From assembly GCF_000389965.1 (NCBI RefSeq), contig NC_021191.1, positions 2,543,501 through 2,607,500 of the forward strand: a DNA stretch of 64,000 nucleotides, given 5' to 3'. Every line of letters starts with the position of its first letter. Within the stretch, counting starts at the first letter, position 1. This DNA is from Actinoplanes sp. N902-109 (GTDB lineage Bacteria; Actinomycetota; Actinomycetes; Mycobacteriales; Micromonosporaceae). The notes beneath the pieces are model-generated. The model ran no database searches. It saw nothing but the letters and a program-made list of their open reading frames with translations, and was not told where the DNA came from. Shown here one piece after another: positions 39,240-47,625 of the stretch. Both the position numbers and the translations under genes were made by a program.

Positions 39240-39857
39240 ATGGATCACGCGGTGCTGCACCGGGGTGTCGAGGAGCTGGCGCGGCGCGAACCCCGCTTCG
39301 CCGTCGTGGTGGAACGGCACGGGATGCCACCGCTGTGGGACCGCCGGCCGGGCTTCCCGTCGCTGTTGCACATCATGTTGGAGCAGCAGGTGTCGCTGGC
39401 GTCGGCGCGGGCGGCGTTCGACCGGTTGCTGGTGCTGGCCAATCCCCTCACGCCGGCGAGCTTGCTGGGGCTCGACGACGCGCAGCTGCGCGCCGCCGGG
39501 TTCAGCCGGCAGAAGACCCGCTATGCCCGGGCGCTGGCGACCGCGCTGCTGGCGGGCACCCTCGACCTGGACGCGCTGGCCGGGCTCGACGACGACGCGG
39601 TGGATGCCGCGCTGCGTTCGGTGCCGGGCATCGGGCCGTGGACGGCGGCGATCTACCGGTTGTCGGCGCTGGGGCGCCCGGATGCGTGGCCCGCCGGTGA
39701 CCTCGCCGTGGCCGCCGGGATCGCCGGGTTGTGGGAGTTGCCGGCGCTGCCCACGGCCGCTGAGACCCTGATCCGGGCCGAGCCGTGGCGACCGTGGCGC
39801 GCTGTCGCCGCCCGCCTGCTGTGGCAGCAGTACCTGGCGACGAAAGCCGCCCGCTGA
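39240..39857 (+). CDS. DNA-3-methyladenine glycosylase, AlkA-like HhH-GPD protein
   Basis: The 205-residue protein has the HhH-GPD fold: LLHIMLEQQVSLASARAAF, LRAAGFSRQKTRYARALA, and the hairpin-helix-hairpin LRSVPGIGPWTAAIYRL followed by GRPDAWPAGDLAVAAGI, whose Asp is the catalytic residue. It removes alkylated bases in base-excision repair. It lacks the N-terminal domain of E. coli AlkA, as do many bacterial homologues. ATG 39240 overlaps no ribosome-binding site of note. Confidence 0.9.
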   Translation: MDHAVLHRGVEELARREPRFAVVVERHGMPPLWDRRPGFPSLLHIMLEQQVSLASARAAFDRLLVLANPLTPASLLGLDDAQLRAAGFSRQKTRYARALATALLAGTLDLDALAGLDDDAVDAALRSVPGIGPWTAAIYRLSALGRPDAWPAGDLAVAAGIAGLWELPALPTAAETLIRAEPWRPWRAVAARLLWQQYLATKAAR

Positions 39858-39971
39858 GGGTGTCTGCGAAGGACGTTGCTCGCTGCGTGTAACAGGGCGC
39901 AAGGTGGTGACGGGGCGACCCGGTGCCGGAGGCAGGGTTGAGGCACGGCCGGTTCGGGGAACGTATGCCAC

Positions 39972-41129
39972 ATGGCGGATGCGATGGGGGCGGTGCGGCG
40001 GCTACTGGATCTTCGCCACCGCAGCCGCCCGGAGGATCTGCCACCGGCCCTGGCCGCCGTGGCGCCGCTGCTGGGCGCCACCCGGATGGTCGCGCTCATG
40101 ATCGACTACGAGCAGATCTCGCTGTGGCCGCTGCACGGCACCCCGGGGGACACCGAGCCCCGCAAGGCCGACGACACACTGGCCGGGCAGGCATTCCGGA
40201 CCGCGGCCACGATCGGCGCCGACTCCTGTCTGTGGCTGCCGATGCTGCACGGCGCCGAGCGGCTCGGGGTGCTGGAGGTGGGCCTGCGCGAGGAGCCCAG
40301 CGAGCGGTTGCGCCGGGACCTGGAGGTGATCGCCGCGCTGGTGGCCGAGCTGATCGCGAGCCGGCGGTTCTACGGTGACGCGGTCGAGCGCACCCGCCGG
40401 CGGATGCCCATGCAACTGGCTGCGGAGATCATCTGGAACCAGCTGCCACCGTTGACCTTCGCCGCCAACCGGGCCCTGGTCACCGCCGTGCTGGAACCCT
40501 GCTACGACGTCGGCGGGGATGCGTTCGACTACGCGGCGAACGGGGACGTGCTGCACGTGGCCCTGTTCGACACCGTGGGGCACGGGATCAGTGCGAGCGC
40601 GCTGACGACGTTGACGCTCAACACGTACCGCAATGCTCGCCGGTCGGGTCTGGGGCTCGCCGACACGTACCGCTCGATCGACAAGTGGATCCGGGCGCAG
40701 TATCCGGGCTCGTTCGTCACCGCGGTGCTGGCCGAGCTGGACACCACCACCGGCGTCTACCGGCGGATCGCCGCCGGGCATCCGGCCGAGCTGCACCTGC
40801 GCGGCGACCGGGCGATGCCGGCACCGCCCACCCCGACGGCCCTGCCGCTCGGGCTCGGGCACATGGTGCGCCGGCCGCCGCGGGTGACCGAGGTGCTGCT
40901 GGAACCGGGCGACACGCTGGTGCTCTACACCGACGGGATCACCGAGGCGCGCTCGGCGGACGGGCTGCTGTTCGGCACCGACCGGCTCGGCGAGTTCATC
41001 CGCGACGAGATGCGCGCGCGGACCCCGGCGGCGGAGATGATGCGGCGCCTGATCCACACCATCGTCTCGTACGAGAACGGCGAGCTGCGCGACGACGCCA
41101 CCGCGGCCGTGGTGCAGTGGGTGCCCTGA
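39972..41129 (+). CDS. PP2C-type SpoIIE phosphatase with GAF-like domain
   Basis: The 385-residue protein has a GAF-like N-terminal region (about 15-130, ending LEVIAALVAELIASRR) and a SpoIIE/PP2C domain: YDVGGDAFDYAANGDVLHVALFDTVGHGISASALT carries the metal-binding Asp residues, then SFVTAVLAELD, AAGHPAELHLR, DTLVLYTDGITEAR and RDDATAAVVQW. Such phosphatases act on anti-anti-sigma factors in partner-switching pathways, but no such partner is encoded in the window. ATG 39972. Confidence 0.92.
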   Translation: MADAMGAVRRLLDLRHRSRPEDLPPALAAVAPLLGATRMVALMIDYEQISLWPLHGTPGDTEPRKADDTLAGQAFRTAATIGADSCLWLPMLHGAERLGVLEVGLREEPSERLRRDLEVIAALVAELIASRRFYGDAVERTRRRMPMQLAAEIIWNQLPPLTFAANRALVTAVLEPCYDVGGDAFDYAANGDVLHVALFDTVGHGISASALTTLTLNTYRNARRSGLGLADTYRSIDKWIRAQYPGSFVTAVLAELDTTTGVYRRIAAGHPAELHLRGDRAMPAPPTPTALPLGLGHMVRRPPRVTEVLLEPGDTLVLYTDGITEARSADGLLFGTDRLGEFIRDEMRARTPAAEMMRRLIHTIVSYENGELRDDATAAVVQWVP

Positions 41130-41141
41130 GCACCCGATCGA

Positions 41142-43919
41142 TCAGCACAACTCGGCAGCAGCGGCGGCCAGGGTGACCATGCCCAGCCGCGCCGCCGTCG
41201 CATGGGCCCGCTGGGCCAGCGCCGCCGACTCGCGGGGCGCGTCGTGGCGCAACGCCCGCGCGTGGTCGTAGCGGATCCGCGCCAGGATCGGCGGCGAGTC
41301 CTGGGCCAGCGTCGCCGCCCACGCGAAGTTCTCGACGGCGGTGCCGGCGTCGCCCTCGGCCAGCGCCAGCAGCCCGATGAACCTGGCCGCCGGGCCCGCG
41401 ACGGCCACCGGCCACCCCGCCAGCACCAGCTCGTCGCGGTGCGGGGCGAGCATGGCGCGCAGCAGCGGCAGTGCCTCGACGGCCACCGGGTCGGGGTGCA
41501 GCGCCGCCACTGCCTCGGCGAGCAGGGCGGCGGTCGGCGTGGTCCAGCCGTGCGGCGGCCAGCCCGCGAAGCGGTGGTGCCGGATCAGCAGCGCGCCGAG
41601 CCGGTCGGCGGCCTCCTCGTGCCGGCCGGTGTCGCAGCAGGCCAGGATCAGCGCGGCGGGCCAGATCGGGAAGTGCGCGTCGTGCTCGATGTCGCCGGTC
41701 AGATCCTGGGCGAACAACTCCTCGGTGCGGCCCAGCTCACGCAGCAGCCAGTAGGCCTGCCCCTGCCAGGTCTGGCGCAGGTTGTCGGCGGGCACCACGG
41801 GCCGCGAGCGCAGCTCGTCCACCGCCTGGCGGCCCGGGCCGAACAGCCACGCCGCCGCCCCCTCGAACGTGCCGCGCCACAGGTGCATCAGCGTGTCCAG
41901 CACACCCTGCAGCCATTCCCCCTGCGGGCGCGGGTGCTCCGCGACCAGCTTGCGGTGGTCTTTCACGGCCGCGTGCACGTACGGCAGCCCGCCCAGCCGG
42001 AGGTGGTCGATGATCAGGGCCAGCAGCGCCTCGCTCTGGAAGTACGGCGAACCGGCCGCGATCGCCGCCTCGCGCAGGTTCTCGGCCACCCCGGCCAGCT
42101 CGCCCGGCGGGGCGTAGTCGTAGAGCCCCCACCGGCACTCGTTGAGTACCTCGCAGCGCACCTCGGGGTCGTACGCGGCGGTCAGCTCGGCCAGCGTCCC
42201 GCGGGCCAGGTCCGGCCCCGAGGCCAGGTCGCTGGGCACCGCCATGGTGGACTTGTGGGCCAGGTGGGCCTGCAGCTGCAGTCGTACGGCGTCGGCTCGC
42301 GGGTCCAGACCGGCGAGCGCGCGGCGCAGCAGGAAGACCATCTGCTCGTCGATGAGCCCGGGGTCGGACCACTGCCGGGCCAGCCGCACCGCCGCGCCGG
42401 CCTGCAGCTCCGGCCGGCCCTCGGCAGCGTCGTAGGCGAGCCGGTACTGCCGGGACGCCTCGGCCGTGGCACCGAGATCGGCATGGGCATCCCCGAGCGT
42501 CATCAGCAGCTCGAACGTCAGCGGCGCGGGCACCTCGAGCCGCAGCCCGGCCTCCGCCCAGTCGACGGCCGCCCGCGCGGCGTAACCCCGTCGCTCGGCC
42601 CGCGCCGCCGCCAGCATCGCGCGAGCCACCGTCTCGGCCGGCAACAGCCGCCGCGCCCGCTGCGCATACCGGGCCATCTGCACCGCAACCGGCGCGGTGA
42701 GCCGCTCACCCTGGGCGACCCGGCCCGCCATGATCTCGTACGCCCGCAGCGCGGCCCGTTCGTCATGGTCCGGGGCAACCGCCGCTGCCACCCCGGTCGT
42801 CCGCAGCTCCAGCGGCCATTCCCGGAGCCGGTCCGCGAGTTCGTCGAGCACCTGCCGGGCGACCGGGCTGATCAGATGGGCGTCCTCGAACGTCAGCACC
42901 AGCGGCATGCTGCGCAGCACCGCGCGCAGCAGGGCCGCCAGCAGGGCGATCAGCTGGCCGAGGTCGCGCCCGCTGTGTGCCCCGGCCGCCGGTTCGTCGG
43001 CGGCGACGAAGTCCACCACGAGCTTGCGCTGCGCGGCGGTGATCGAGCCCTGGGACAGGTCGCGGCGCAGGTGCGCCCACAGCGCCCCGGCCACCGCCCG
43101 CCACGGCGACAGGTCGTCGAGCTGACGGCAGCGCACCACCAGCGCGCCCGGCAACGGGCGGTGCACGTCGATGCCGTACTCGTGCAAGCTGATCAGGTCG
43201 AAGGCCCGCGCGGTGGTCGCCGGGTCCAGCCCCTCCTTGTTGCCGAGCTCGACCAGCTCCTCGGCGGCCGGCACCCCGTGGCTGCGCAGCACCTCCAGCA
43301 CCCGCAGCAGCCACAAGGCGTCGTACCGCTCCAGGCCGTGCGACATCTCCAGCCCGGACCACGTCCCCGCCCGGTCGTAGCGGCCCTGCGTCAGCGCGGT
43401 CCGCGCCATCTGCTCGACCAGCTTTTCCCGTACGCGGGACAGCCCGGCCCGGAAGGACCACATCGGCTCGGCACCGGCCCAGCCCGTGGCGAACTCGGCG
43501 AACGGCTCGCCGGTCCAGGCGTCGGCAGCCGTGGCGAACGCCGGCTCGGCGGCCTCGTCGTCGTCGGCCTCCAGCAGGGCCAGCGCCGAGCGGGCCAGCC
43601 GCTCGAACCGGTAGGCGTCGACCACCTCGCTCAGCCGGTCACCGACCAGCTGATAACCCCGGGACTGGCGGGCCGAGGTGATGTCCAGCCCGTGGTCGCG
43701 CAGGATCCGCCGGAGCCGGGCGATCACCGGGGCCAGCAGCGCGTCCCGGGCGGTCGGATGGCCGGCGTCCCAGATCGCGCCGAGAAACGCCTCCGGGCGC
43801 AACGGCCCGCGCGCCGCCACGAGAATCGCCAGCGCCTTCTTCTCCTGCGCCCGCCGCAGCTGGGGCTCACCGTCGATGCGGATCTGGACCTCGCCCAGGA
43901 CCCGGACATCGAGGCTCAT
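41142..43919 (-). CDS. SARP-like (BTAD) transcriptional regulator with degenerate ATPase region
   Basis: The 925-residue protein starts LDVRVLGEVQIRIDGEPQLRRAQEKKALAILVAARG, an OmpR-type DNA-binding domain (1-95), followed by a BTAD helical domain (about 100-250: VDAYRFERLARSALALLE, LVEQMARTALTQGRYDRA). The middle region resembles the AAA ATPase of AfsR/LAL regulators (LVVRCRQLDDLSPWRAVAGAL; LVLTFEDAHLISPVARQVLDEL as a Walker-B-like strand), but no Walker A GxxGxGK(S/T) is present. TPR-like helices fill residues 500-925. ATG 43919 is used. Direct repeats lie upstream. The target pathway is unknown; no biosynthetic cluster is adjacent. Confidence 0.85.
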   Translation of the reverse strand: MSLDVRVLGEVQIRIDGEPQLRRAQEKKALAILVAARGPLRPEAFLGAIWDAGHPTARDALLAPVIARLRRILRDHGLDITSARQSRGYQLVGDRLSEVVDAYRFERLARSALALLEADDDEAAEPAFATAADAWTGEPFAEFATGWAGAEPMWSFRAGLSRVREKLVEQMARTALTQGRYDRAGTWSGLEMSHGLERYDALWLLRVLEVLRSHGVPAAEELVELGNKEGLDPATTARAFDLISLHEYGIDVHRPLPGALVVRCRQLDDLSPWRAVAGALWAHLRRDLSQGSITAAQRKLVVDFVAADEPAAGAHSGRDLGQLIALLAALLRAVLRSMPLVLTFEDAHLISPVARQVLDELADRLREWPLELRTTGVAAAVAPDHDERAALRAYEIMAGRVAQGERLTAPVAVQMARYAQRARRLLPAETVARAMLAAARAERRGYAARAAVDWAEAGLRLEVPAPLTFELLMTLGDAHADLGATAEASRQYRLAYDAAEGRPELQAGAAVRLARQWSDPGLIDEQMVFLLRRALAGLDPRADAVRLQLQAHLAHKSTMAVPSDLASGPDLARGTLAELTAAYDPEVRCEVLNECRWGLYDYAPPGELAGVAENLREAAIAAGSPYFQSEALLALIIDHLRLGGLPYVHAAVKDHRKLVAEHPRPQGEWLQGVLDTLMHLWRGTFEGAAAWLFGPGRQAVDELRSRPVVPADNLRQTWQGQAYWLLRELGRTEELFAQDLTGDIEHDAHFPIWPAALILACCDTGRHEEAADRLGALLIRHHRFAGWPPHGWTTPTAALLAEAVAALHPDPVAVEALPLLRAMLAPHRDELVLAGWPVAVAGPAARFIGLLALAEGDAGTAVENFAWAATLAQDSPPILARIRYDHARALRHDAPRESAALAQRAHATAARLGMVTLAAAAAELC

Positions 43920-44292
43920 CGCCGGGTCACGGGCCCGCCGGGGTGCCGTGCCACCGTGGGGCAAGGTCGGTGCAATGTTCGGCTGCGAGAGTGCAATGTC
44001 CGTCGGGGGAGGTCGGCCATACCGGAAACCGTACCGGCGGATGTGGGTGCGGGGAACACAAGCAGCCGGGGGCATTGCCCCGGCGAGCACCGTCGTCCGG
44101 CGCACGCACCGCCCCGGACGACGGTGCAGGGGCACAGACGCGGCGTCAGCCTGGCGGGGCACGGCGCCGCGCCTGCCGCACCACTATCGCAAGCCCGGGC
44201 CACCCGCGCATCGACCGCGGCGGCACCGCCCGGCCTGACCTGATCGGCCGATCGGCTGAGTAATCGCCGGTGGCCGGGGTAGGACTCACCGC
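43920..44292. other. Intergenic promoter region between SARP-like and PAP2 genes
   Basis: This 373-bp stretch separates divergent genes. Two exact copies of GTGCAATGT (43970-43978 and 43991-43999), 21 bp apart, lie 51-80 bp upstream of the SARP-like gene. Direct repeats about two helical turns apart suit SARP-type binding, so autoregulation is possible. No convincing gene or RNA is seen in the rest. Confidence 0.5.
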
Positions 44293-44988
44293 ATGAACCT
44301 GCGGACCCGGCTGCCCGTCGTCGCCGCCGTCACCGTCGCCGTGCTGGTGCCGTTCGCCTTGCTCGCGGCGCTGGTGGCCGGCAACTGGCGGCCACTGCAC
44401 GACGGCGACGCGGCGGTGTCCACTGCCCTGCACGACTGGGCGCTGCGGCACCCCGGCTGGGTCGACGTCGCCGGGTGGGTGACGAACATCTTCAATCCCA
44501 ACCCGCTCCGGCTGGCGGCGCTGATCCTGGTGGTCTGGCTGTGGCGGCGTGGCGCCCGCGGGGCCGCGCTGTGGGTGGTCACCACCATGACCGCCGGCGG
44601 CCTGCTCGGTCTGCTGCTCAAGCTGCTGATCGAACGGCACCGCCCGGACTTCCTCGATCCGGTCGCCCGGGCGGCGGGCTATTCCTTCCCGTCCGGGCAC
44701 GCCCTGAACGCCGCCCTGGCCGCGGGCGTGTTCGTGCTGACCTTCCTGCCCCTGGTACGGCGCAAGTGGCTGCTGTGGACGGCCGGCGCAGCGGTCGCCG
44801 GTCTGACCGGCCTGTCCCGGATCGTCCTGGGCGTGCACTGGACCAGCGACGTGGTGGCCGGCTGGCTGCTCGGCGTCGCCGTGGTCGCCGCGACGACGAT
44901 GGCCTTCACCCGCCGCGGCCCCCTCCACGCCCTGGCCGAAGGCGTGGACCCGGCCCTGGACCCGGTCGCCGAGCAGGTCGACGCTTAA
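44293..44988 (+). CDS. PAP2-family phosphatase (membrane)
   Basis: The 231-residue protein has five to six membrane helices and the phosphatidic-acid phosphatase signature: KLLIERHRPDFLDP (KX6RP), YSFPSGHALNA (PSGH) and SRIVLGVHWTSDVVAG (SRX5HX3D), the catalytic His being in PSGH. Substrates of the family are lipid pyrophosphates or phosphatidate at the membrane. A second PAP2 gene follows 30 bp downstream on the same strand. Confidence 0.92.
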   Translation: MNLRTRLPVVAAVTVAVLVPFALLAALVAGNWRPLHDGDAAVSTALHDWALRHPGWVDVAGWVTNIFNPNPLRLAALILVVWLWRRGARGAALWVVTTMTAGGLLGLLLKLLIERHRPDFLDPVARAAGYSFPSGHALNAALAAGVFVLTFLPLVRRKWLLWTAGAAVAGLTGLSRIVLGVHWTSDVVAGWLLGVAVVAATTMAFTRRGPLHALAEGVDPALDPVAEQVDA

Positions 44989-45018
44989 CCCGAGCGGCAA
45001 TCGGGTAAAGGCCCGGCC

Positions 45019-45723
45019 ATGTCCGAGGTCGTGGTGCAGTTCCTCAAGCGGATCTTCGCTCCCGTACTGGTGCTCTTCGTCGTGATGGTGGGCCTCGGCC
45101 TGCTGATCACCAAGGTGCTCGAGCACACGTGGCCGTTCACCGTGGAAGATGCGGTCAACCGCGACTTCGCCCACCATCGCGACGGCGCGGGCAACGCCAT
45201 CTCATACGTCTTCAGCACGATCGGCAGCACCCCGGTCATCATCGGCGTCACCGCCGTCGTGGCCGTCATCCTGCGGCTGACCCTCAAGCGCTGGCGCGAA
45301 CCGCTCTTCCTGTGCGGCGCGGTCAGCGCCCAGGCCCTGATCTTCTTCTTCACCACGCTGGTCATCGACCGGCACCGCCCGACCGTCAGCCACCTCGACT
45401 CGTCCCCGCCCACCTCCAGCTTCCCGTCCGGCCACACCTCGGCCTCGGTGGCGCTGTACGTCGGGATGGCTCTGGTGCTCGCGGGCCTGACCACGCGCGG
45501 CTGGCTCAAGGCGGTGTGCTGGCTGCTCGTGCTGGTGCCGGTCGGGGTTGCGCTGGGCCGCCTCTACCGCGGCATGCACCACCCCTCCGACGTGACAGCC
45601 TCCTTCTTCAACGGCATCACCTGCGTCTGGATCATGGCCCGGGGCATCCTCGACCGCAGCGTGAAATGGGCCCGCCGGACCCTGCGCCCGGCCGGCCCCG
45701 GCCGACTGGCTGCCGCCCGCTGA
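45019..45723 (+). CDS. PAP2-family phosphatase (membrane), second copy
   Basis: The 234-residue protein has the same family signature in six helices: FFTTLVIDRHRPTV, SSFPSGHTSASVAL and GRLYRGMHHPSDVTASF. It is only moderately similar to its neighbour, so the pair is not a recent duplication. Both are probably cotranscribed and may act on undecaprenyl pyrophosphate or phospholipids; substrate unproven. A dead AraC gene lies directly downstream. Confidence 0.92.
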   Translation: MSEVVVQFLKRIFAPVLVLFVVMVGLGLLITKVLEHTWPFTVEDAVNRDFAHHRDGAGNAISYVFSTIGSTPVIIGVTAVVAVILRLTLKRWREPLFLCGAVSAQALIFFFTTLVIDRHRPTVSHLDSSPPTSSFPSGHTSASVALYVGMALVLAGLTTRGWLKAVCWLLVLVPVGVALGRLYRGMHHPSDVTASFFNGITCVWIMARGILDRSVKWARRTLRPAGPGRLAAAR

Positions 45724-45749
45724 TCATGTCGGGCCCGGCACGCCCGGCT

Positions 45750-46160
45750 GGTGCCTGGAGGCCCGCGCTGTCCGGCGGAAGGCACCGGGAGCGGACCCGA
45801 TCTCGCGTTGCGGGACACGCCGGCGTGCGCGGCCAGCAGATGCACGGTCCAGCGGCGGCGCGGATCGCCGTGAATGGCCCGCAACGCGGCGGCCACGACG
45901 GGGTCGCGGAGCCCGTGCAGCCAGCTCCGGCCACCAGGGTCACGGGTCAGATGATCCCGGATCATGTCGATCAGCAGCACGATCGCGAGACGCTCGACCA
46001 CGACGTCGGCACCGAGATCGGCGGCGCCCGCCTCCTGATCGATGCGGGCAAGTATCTGCGGTACGAGAGGTGAGCCGGGTGCGTGGGCCGGCATCAGGAG
46101 CACCGGCGGCAACGCGTTCAACAGCAGATCCTGGGCGCGCGCGTCGAAGGTGAAGCTGCT
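45750..46160 (-). pseudogene. Remnant of an AraC-family regulator (cupin type)
   Basis: The minus strand encodes FDARAQDLLLNALPPVLLM, then DVVVERLAIVLLIDMIRDHL, WLHGLRDPVVAAALRAIHGDPRRRWTVHLLAAHAGVSRNA. This matches the C-terminal part of the cupin domain and the first HTH helices of AraC regulators with an N-terminal cupin. The first 90-100 residues are missing at the 5' end. After VSRNA the frame breaks, and the second HTH is not recognisable in any frame. It abuts a short-chain-dehydrogenase remnant, as if one deletion removed both N-termini. Confidence 0.7.
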
Positions 46161-46547
46161 CCCGACGCACTCCGCCGAACCGCTCATCGCCGAGGCCGAC
46201 CGGTGGCGGCACCGGGGCATCACCGCCTACGCGCGTGCATGCCGGGCTGGATCAACACCGATCTGCAACGCCACCTCGACCTGCCCACCCTGCAAGCCAT
46301 GGGCGGCGCCGACGAGCACGGCAACCGCATCGCGCCGCCCCACTTCAAGACCCCGCAGCAGGGCGCGGCGACCAGCGTCATGCTGGCCGCCTCCCCGCTC
46401 CTGAACGGCGTCACCGGCCGCTACTTCGAGGACAACCAGCAAGCCACCGGCACGGACACCGCCGCCGCCGATGGCGTGGCCGCCCACGCCATCGACCCCG
46501 GCAACGCCGACCGCCGGTGGACCTACAGCCAGCCCTTCACCCGCTGA
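46160..46547 (+). pseudogene. Remnant of a short-chain dehydrogenase, with frameshift
   Basis: Plus-strand sequence from about 46165 encodes EADRWRHRGITAYA in one frame. Near 46235 it continues in another frame as ACMPGWINTDLQRHLDLPTL, HFKTPQQGAATSVMLAAS and GVTGRYFEDNQQ. Together these match the last third of an SDR oxidoreductase (the substrate-binding PGW/INT region and C-terminal helices). The Rossmann NADP motif and the catalytic Tyr-x3-Lys are missing. It was probably divergent from the adjacent AraC remnant before a deletion. Its end overlaps the SRPBCC gene by 25 bp. Confidence 0.7.
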
Positions 46548-47026
46548 GCCCGAGGTGGCGGCGCGCTGGTGAGAGCCGCGTCGAGGCCGTTGAGCCGCAG
46601 CACGGTGGCGCCGCGCAGGTGGGCCAGATCCCGGCTGCCGTCCCCGGCGCAGGCAAGGAAAGTGACCTGCTCGGTCCAGTCCAGGCGGGTCCCGGGGGCG
46701 TCGTCGTGGAGCTGGACGGTGACCAGCGAGGTCCATCGCACCGTGGCGTCCACGATGGCTTCGTAGCCGTAGACGATCCGGTGCCCGGGAACGATGTCGA
46801 GGAACCGCGACCGGTACCCCAGCCGTTCGGGTGGGCTGTCCAGCGTGGTGAAGGTGCTGCTCGCGGTTTCCCCGCCACCCACCCGGAAGTCCTGCTCGTA
46901 CGTTGCTCCGCTGCCCGGAAGCCGGGTCCACCGCCGCCGGACCGCGGTATCGGCGAACGCGGCGAATATCTCGGGTGGCGGCAGATCGAGATGCCGCTGG
47001 ATGGTGAAGGTGTCATGCCGGATCAT
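46523..47026 (-). CDS. SRPBCC / AHSA1-like protein
   Basis: The 167-residue protein has the AHSA1/START pattern IQRHLDLPPPEIFAAFADTAVRRRWTRLPGS, DFRVGGGETASSTF, ERLGYRSRFLDIVPGHRIVYGYEAIV and WTSLVTVQLHDDAPGTRLDWTEQVTFL. Members are ligand-binding or chaperone-like proteins often encoded beside an HxlR or ArsR regulator, as here (divergent HxlR at 47167). ATG 47026. Confidence 0.88.
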   Translation of the reverse strand: MIRHDTFTIQRHLDLPPPEIFAAFADTAVRRRWTRLPGSGATYEQDFRVGGGETASSTFTTLDSPPERLGYRSRFLDIVPGHRIVYGYEAIVDATVRWTSLVTVQLHDDAPGTRLDWTEQVTFLACAGDGSRDLAHLRGATVLRLNGLDAALTSAPPPRAQRVKGWL

Positions 47027-47166
47027 GCTGCTGCCCTTCTGTCACGGCCCCGGGCGAGTGGCCGTACTCCCGTTACGATCAGTAAGAACGTGCGCCTGCC
47101 GGTCTTCTTCCGGCTGCCTCGTACGCACTTTGAAGTCAGCTACTGACGCGGGAGTAACCACCGAGC

Positions 47167-47592
47167 ATGGCGAACCTGCTGGGCACCGAACTCGCAGAGC
47201 GTGGGATCGCGCCGGACTGCATCCAGACGATCGAGTTGGTGCGCGACCTGCTGGCGCGGGCGGGCGACCGGTGGACGGTATTGACCGTCACCGCCCTCGC
47301 CTCCGGGCCGCTCCGCTTCACCGCGTTGCACGAGCAGATCAGCGGCGTTTCCCAGCGGATGCTGAGCCAGACACTGCGGGCCCTCACCCGCGACGGGCTG
47401 GTGACCAGGACCGCTTATCCGCAAGTGCCGCCGCGGGTCGAATATGCGCTGACACCGCTCGGCTACTCGTGGCACGAAGCCGTGAACGGACTTGTGCAAT
47501 GGGTCCGGGACAACCAGCACGGCATCGCCCGCCACCGCGACGAGTTCGACCAGACAGCCGCTACGGGTGCAGCCGGCCCGCCCCGGGCGTAG
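47167..47592 (+). CDS. HxlR-family transcriptional regulator
   Basis: The 141-residue protein has the HxlR winged helix: VRDLLARAGDRWTVLTVTALASGPLRFTALHEQISGVSQRMLSQTLRALTRDGLVTRTAYPQVPPRVEYALTPLGYSW. The conserved Cys near the N-terminus (PDCIQT) is typical of redox- or aldehyde-sensing members. It is divergent from the SRPBCC gene and probably controls it. A 140-bp intergenic region with GTGCG/CGCAC half-sites (about 47089-47127) may hold its operator. Confidence 0.9.
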   Translation: MANLLGTELAERGIAPDCIQTIELVRDLLARAGDRWTVLTVTALASGPLRFTALHEQISGVSQRMLSQTLRALTRDGLVTRTAYPQVPPRVEYALTPLGYSWHEAVNGLVQWVRDNQHGIARHRDEFDQTAATGAAGPPRA

Positions 47593-47625
47593 GTCACGTC
47601 CCGAGGCCGGCGTCGAGCATGGTGG

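Noticed and set aside
41202..44243. 1013-codon plus-strand ORF opposite the SARP-like gene
   Set aside because: Composition is Arg/Gln/Gly-rich without domains, and the opposite strand encodes a clear winged-helix/BTAD protein.
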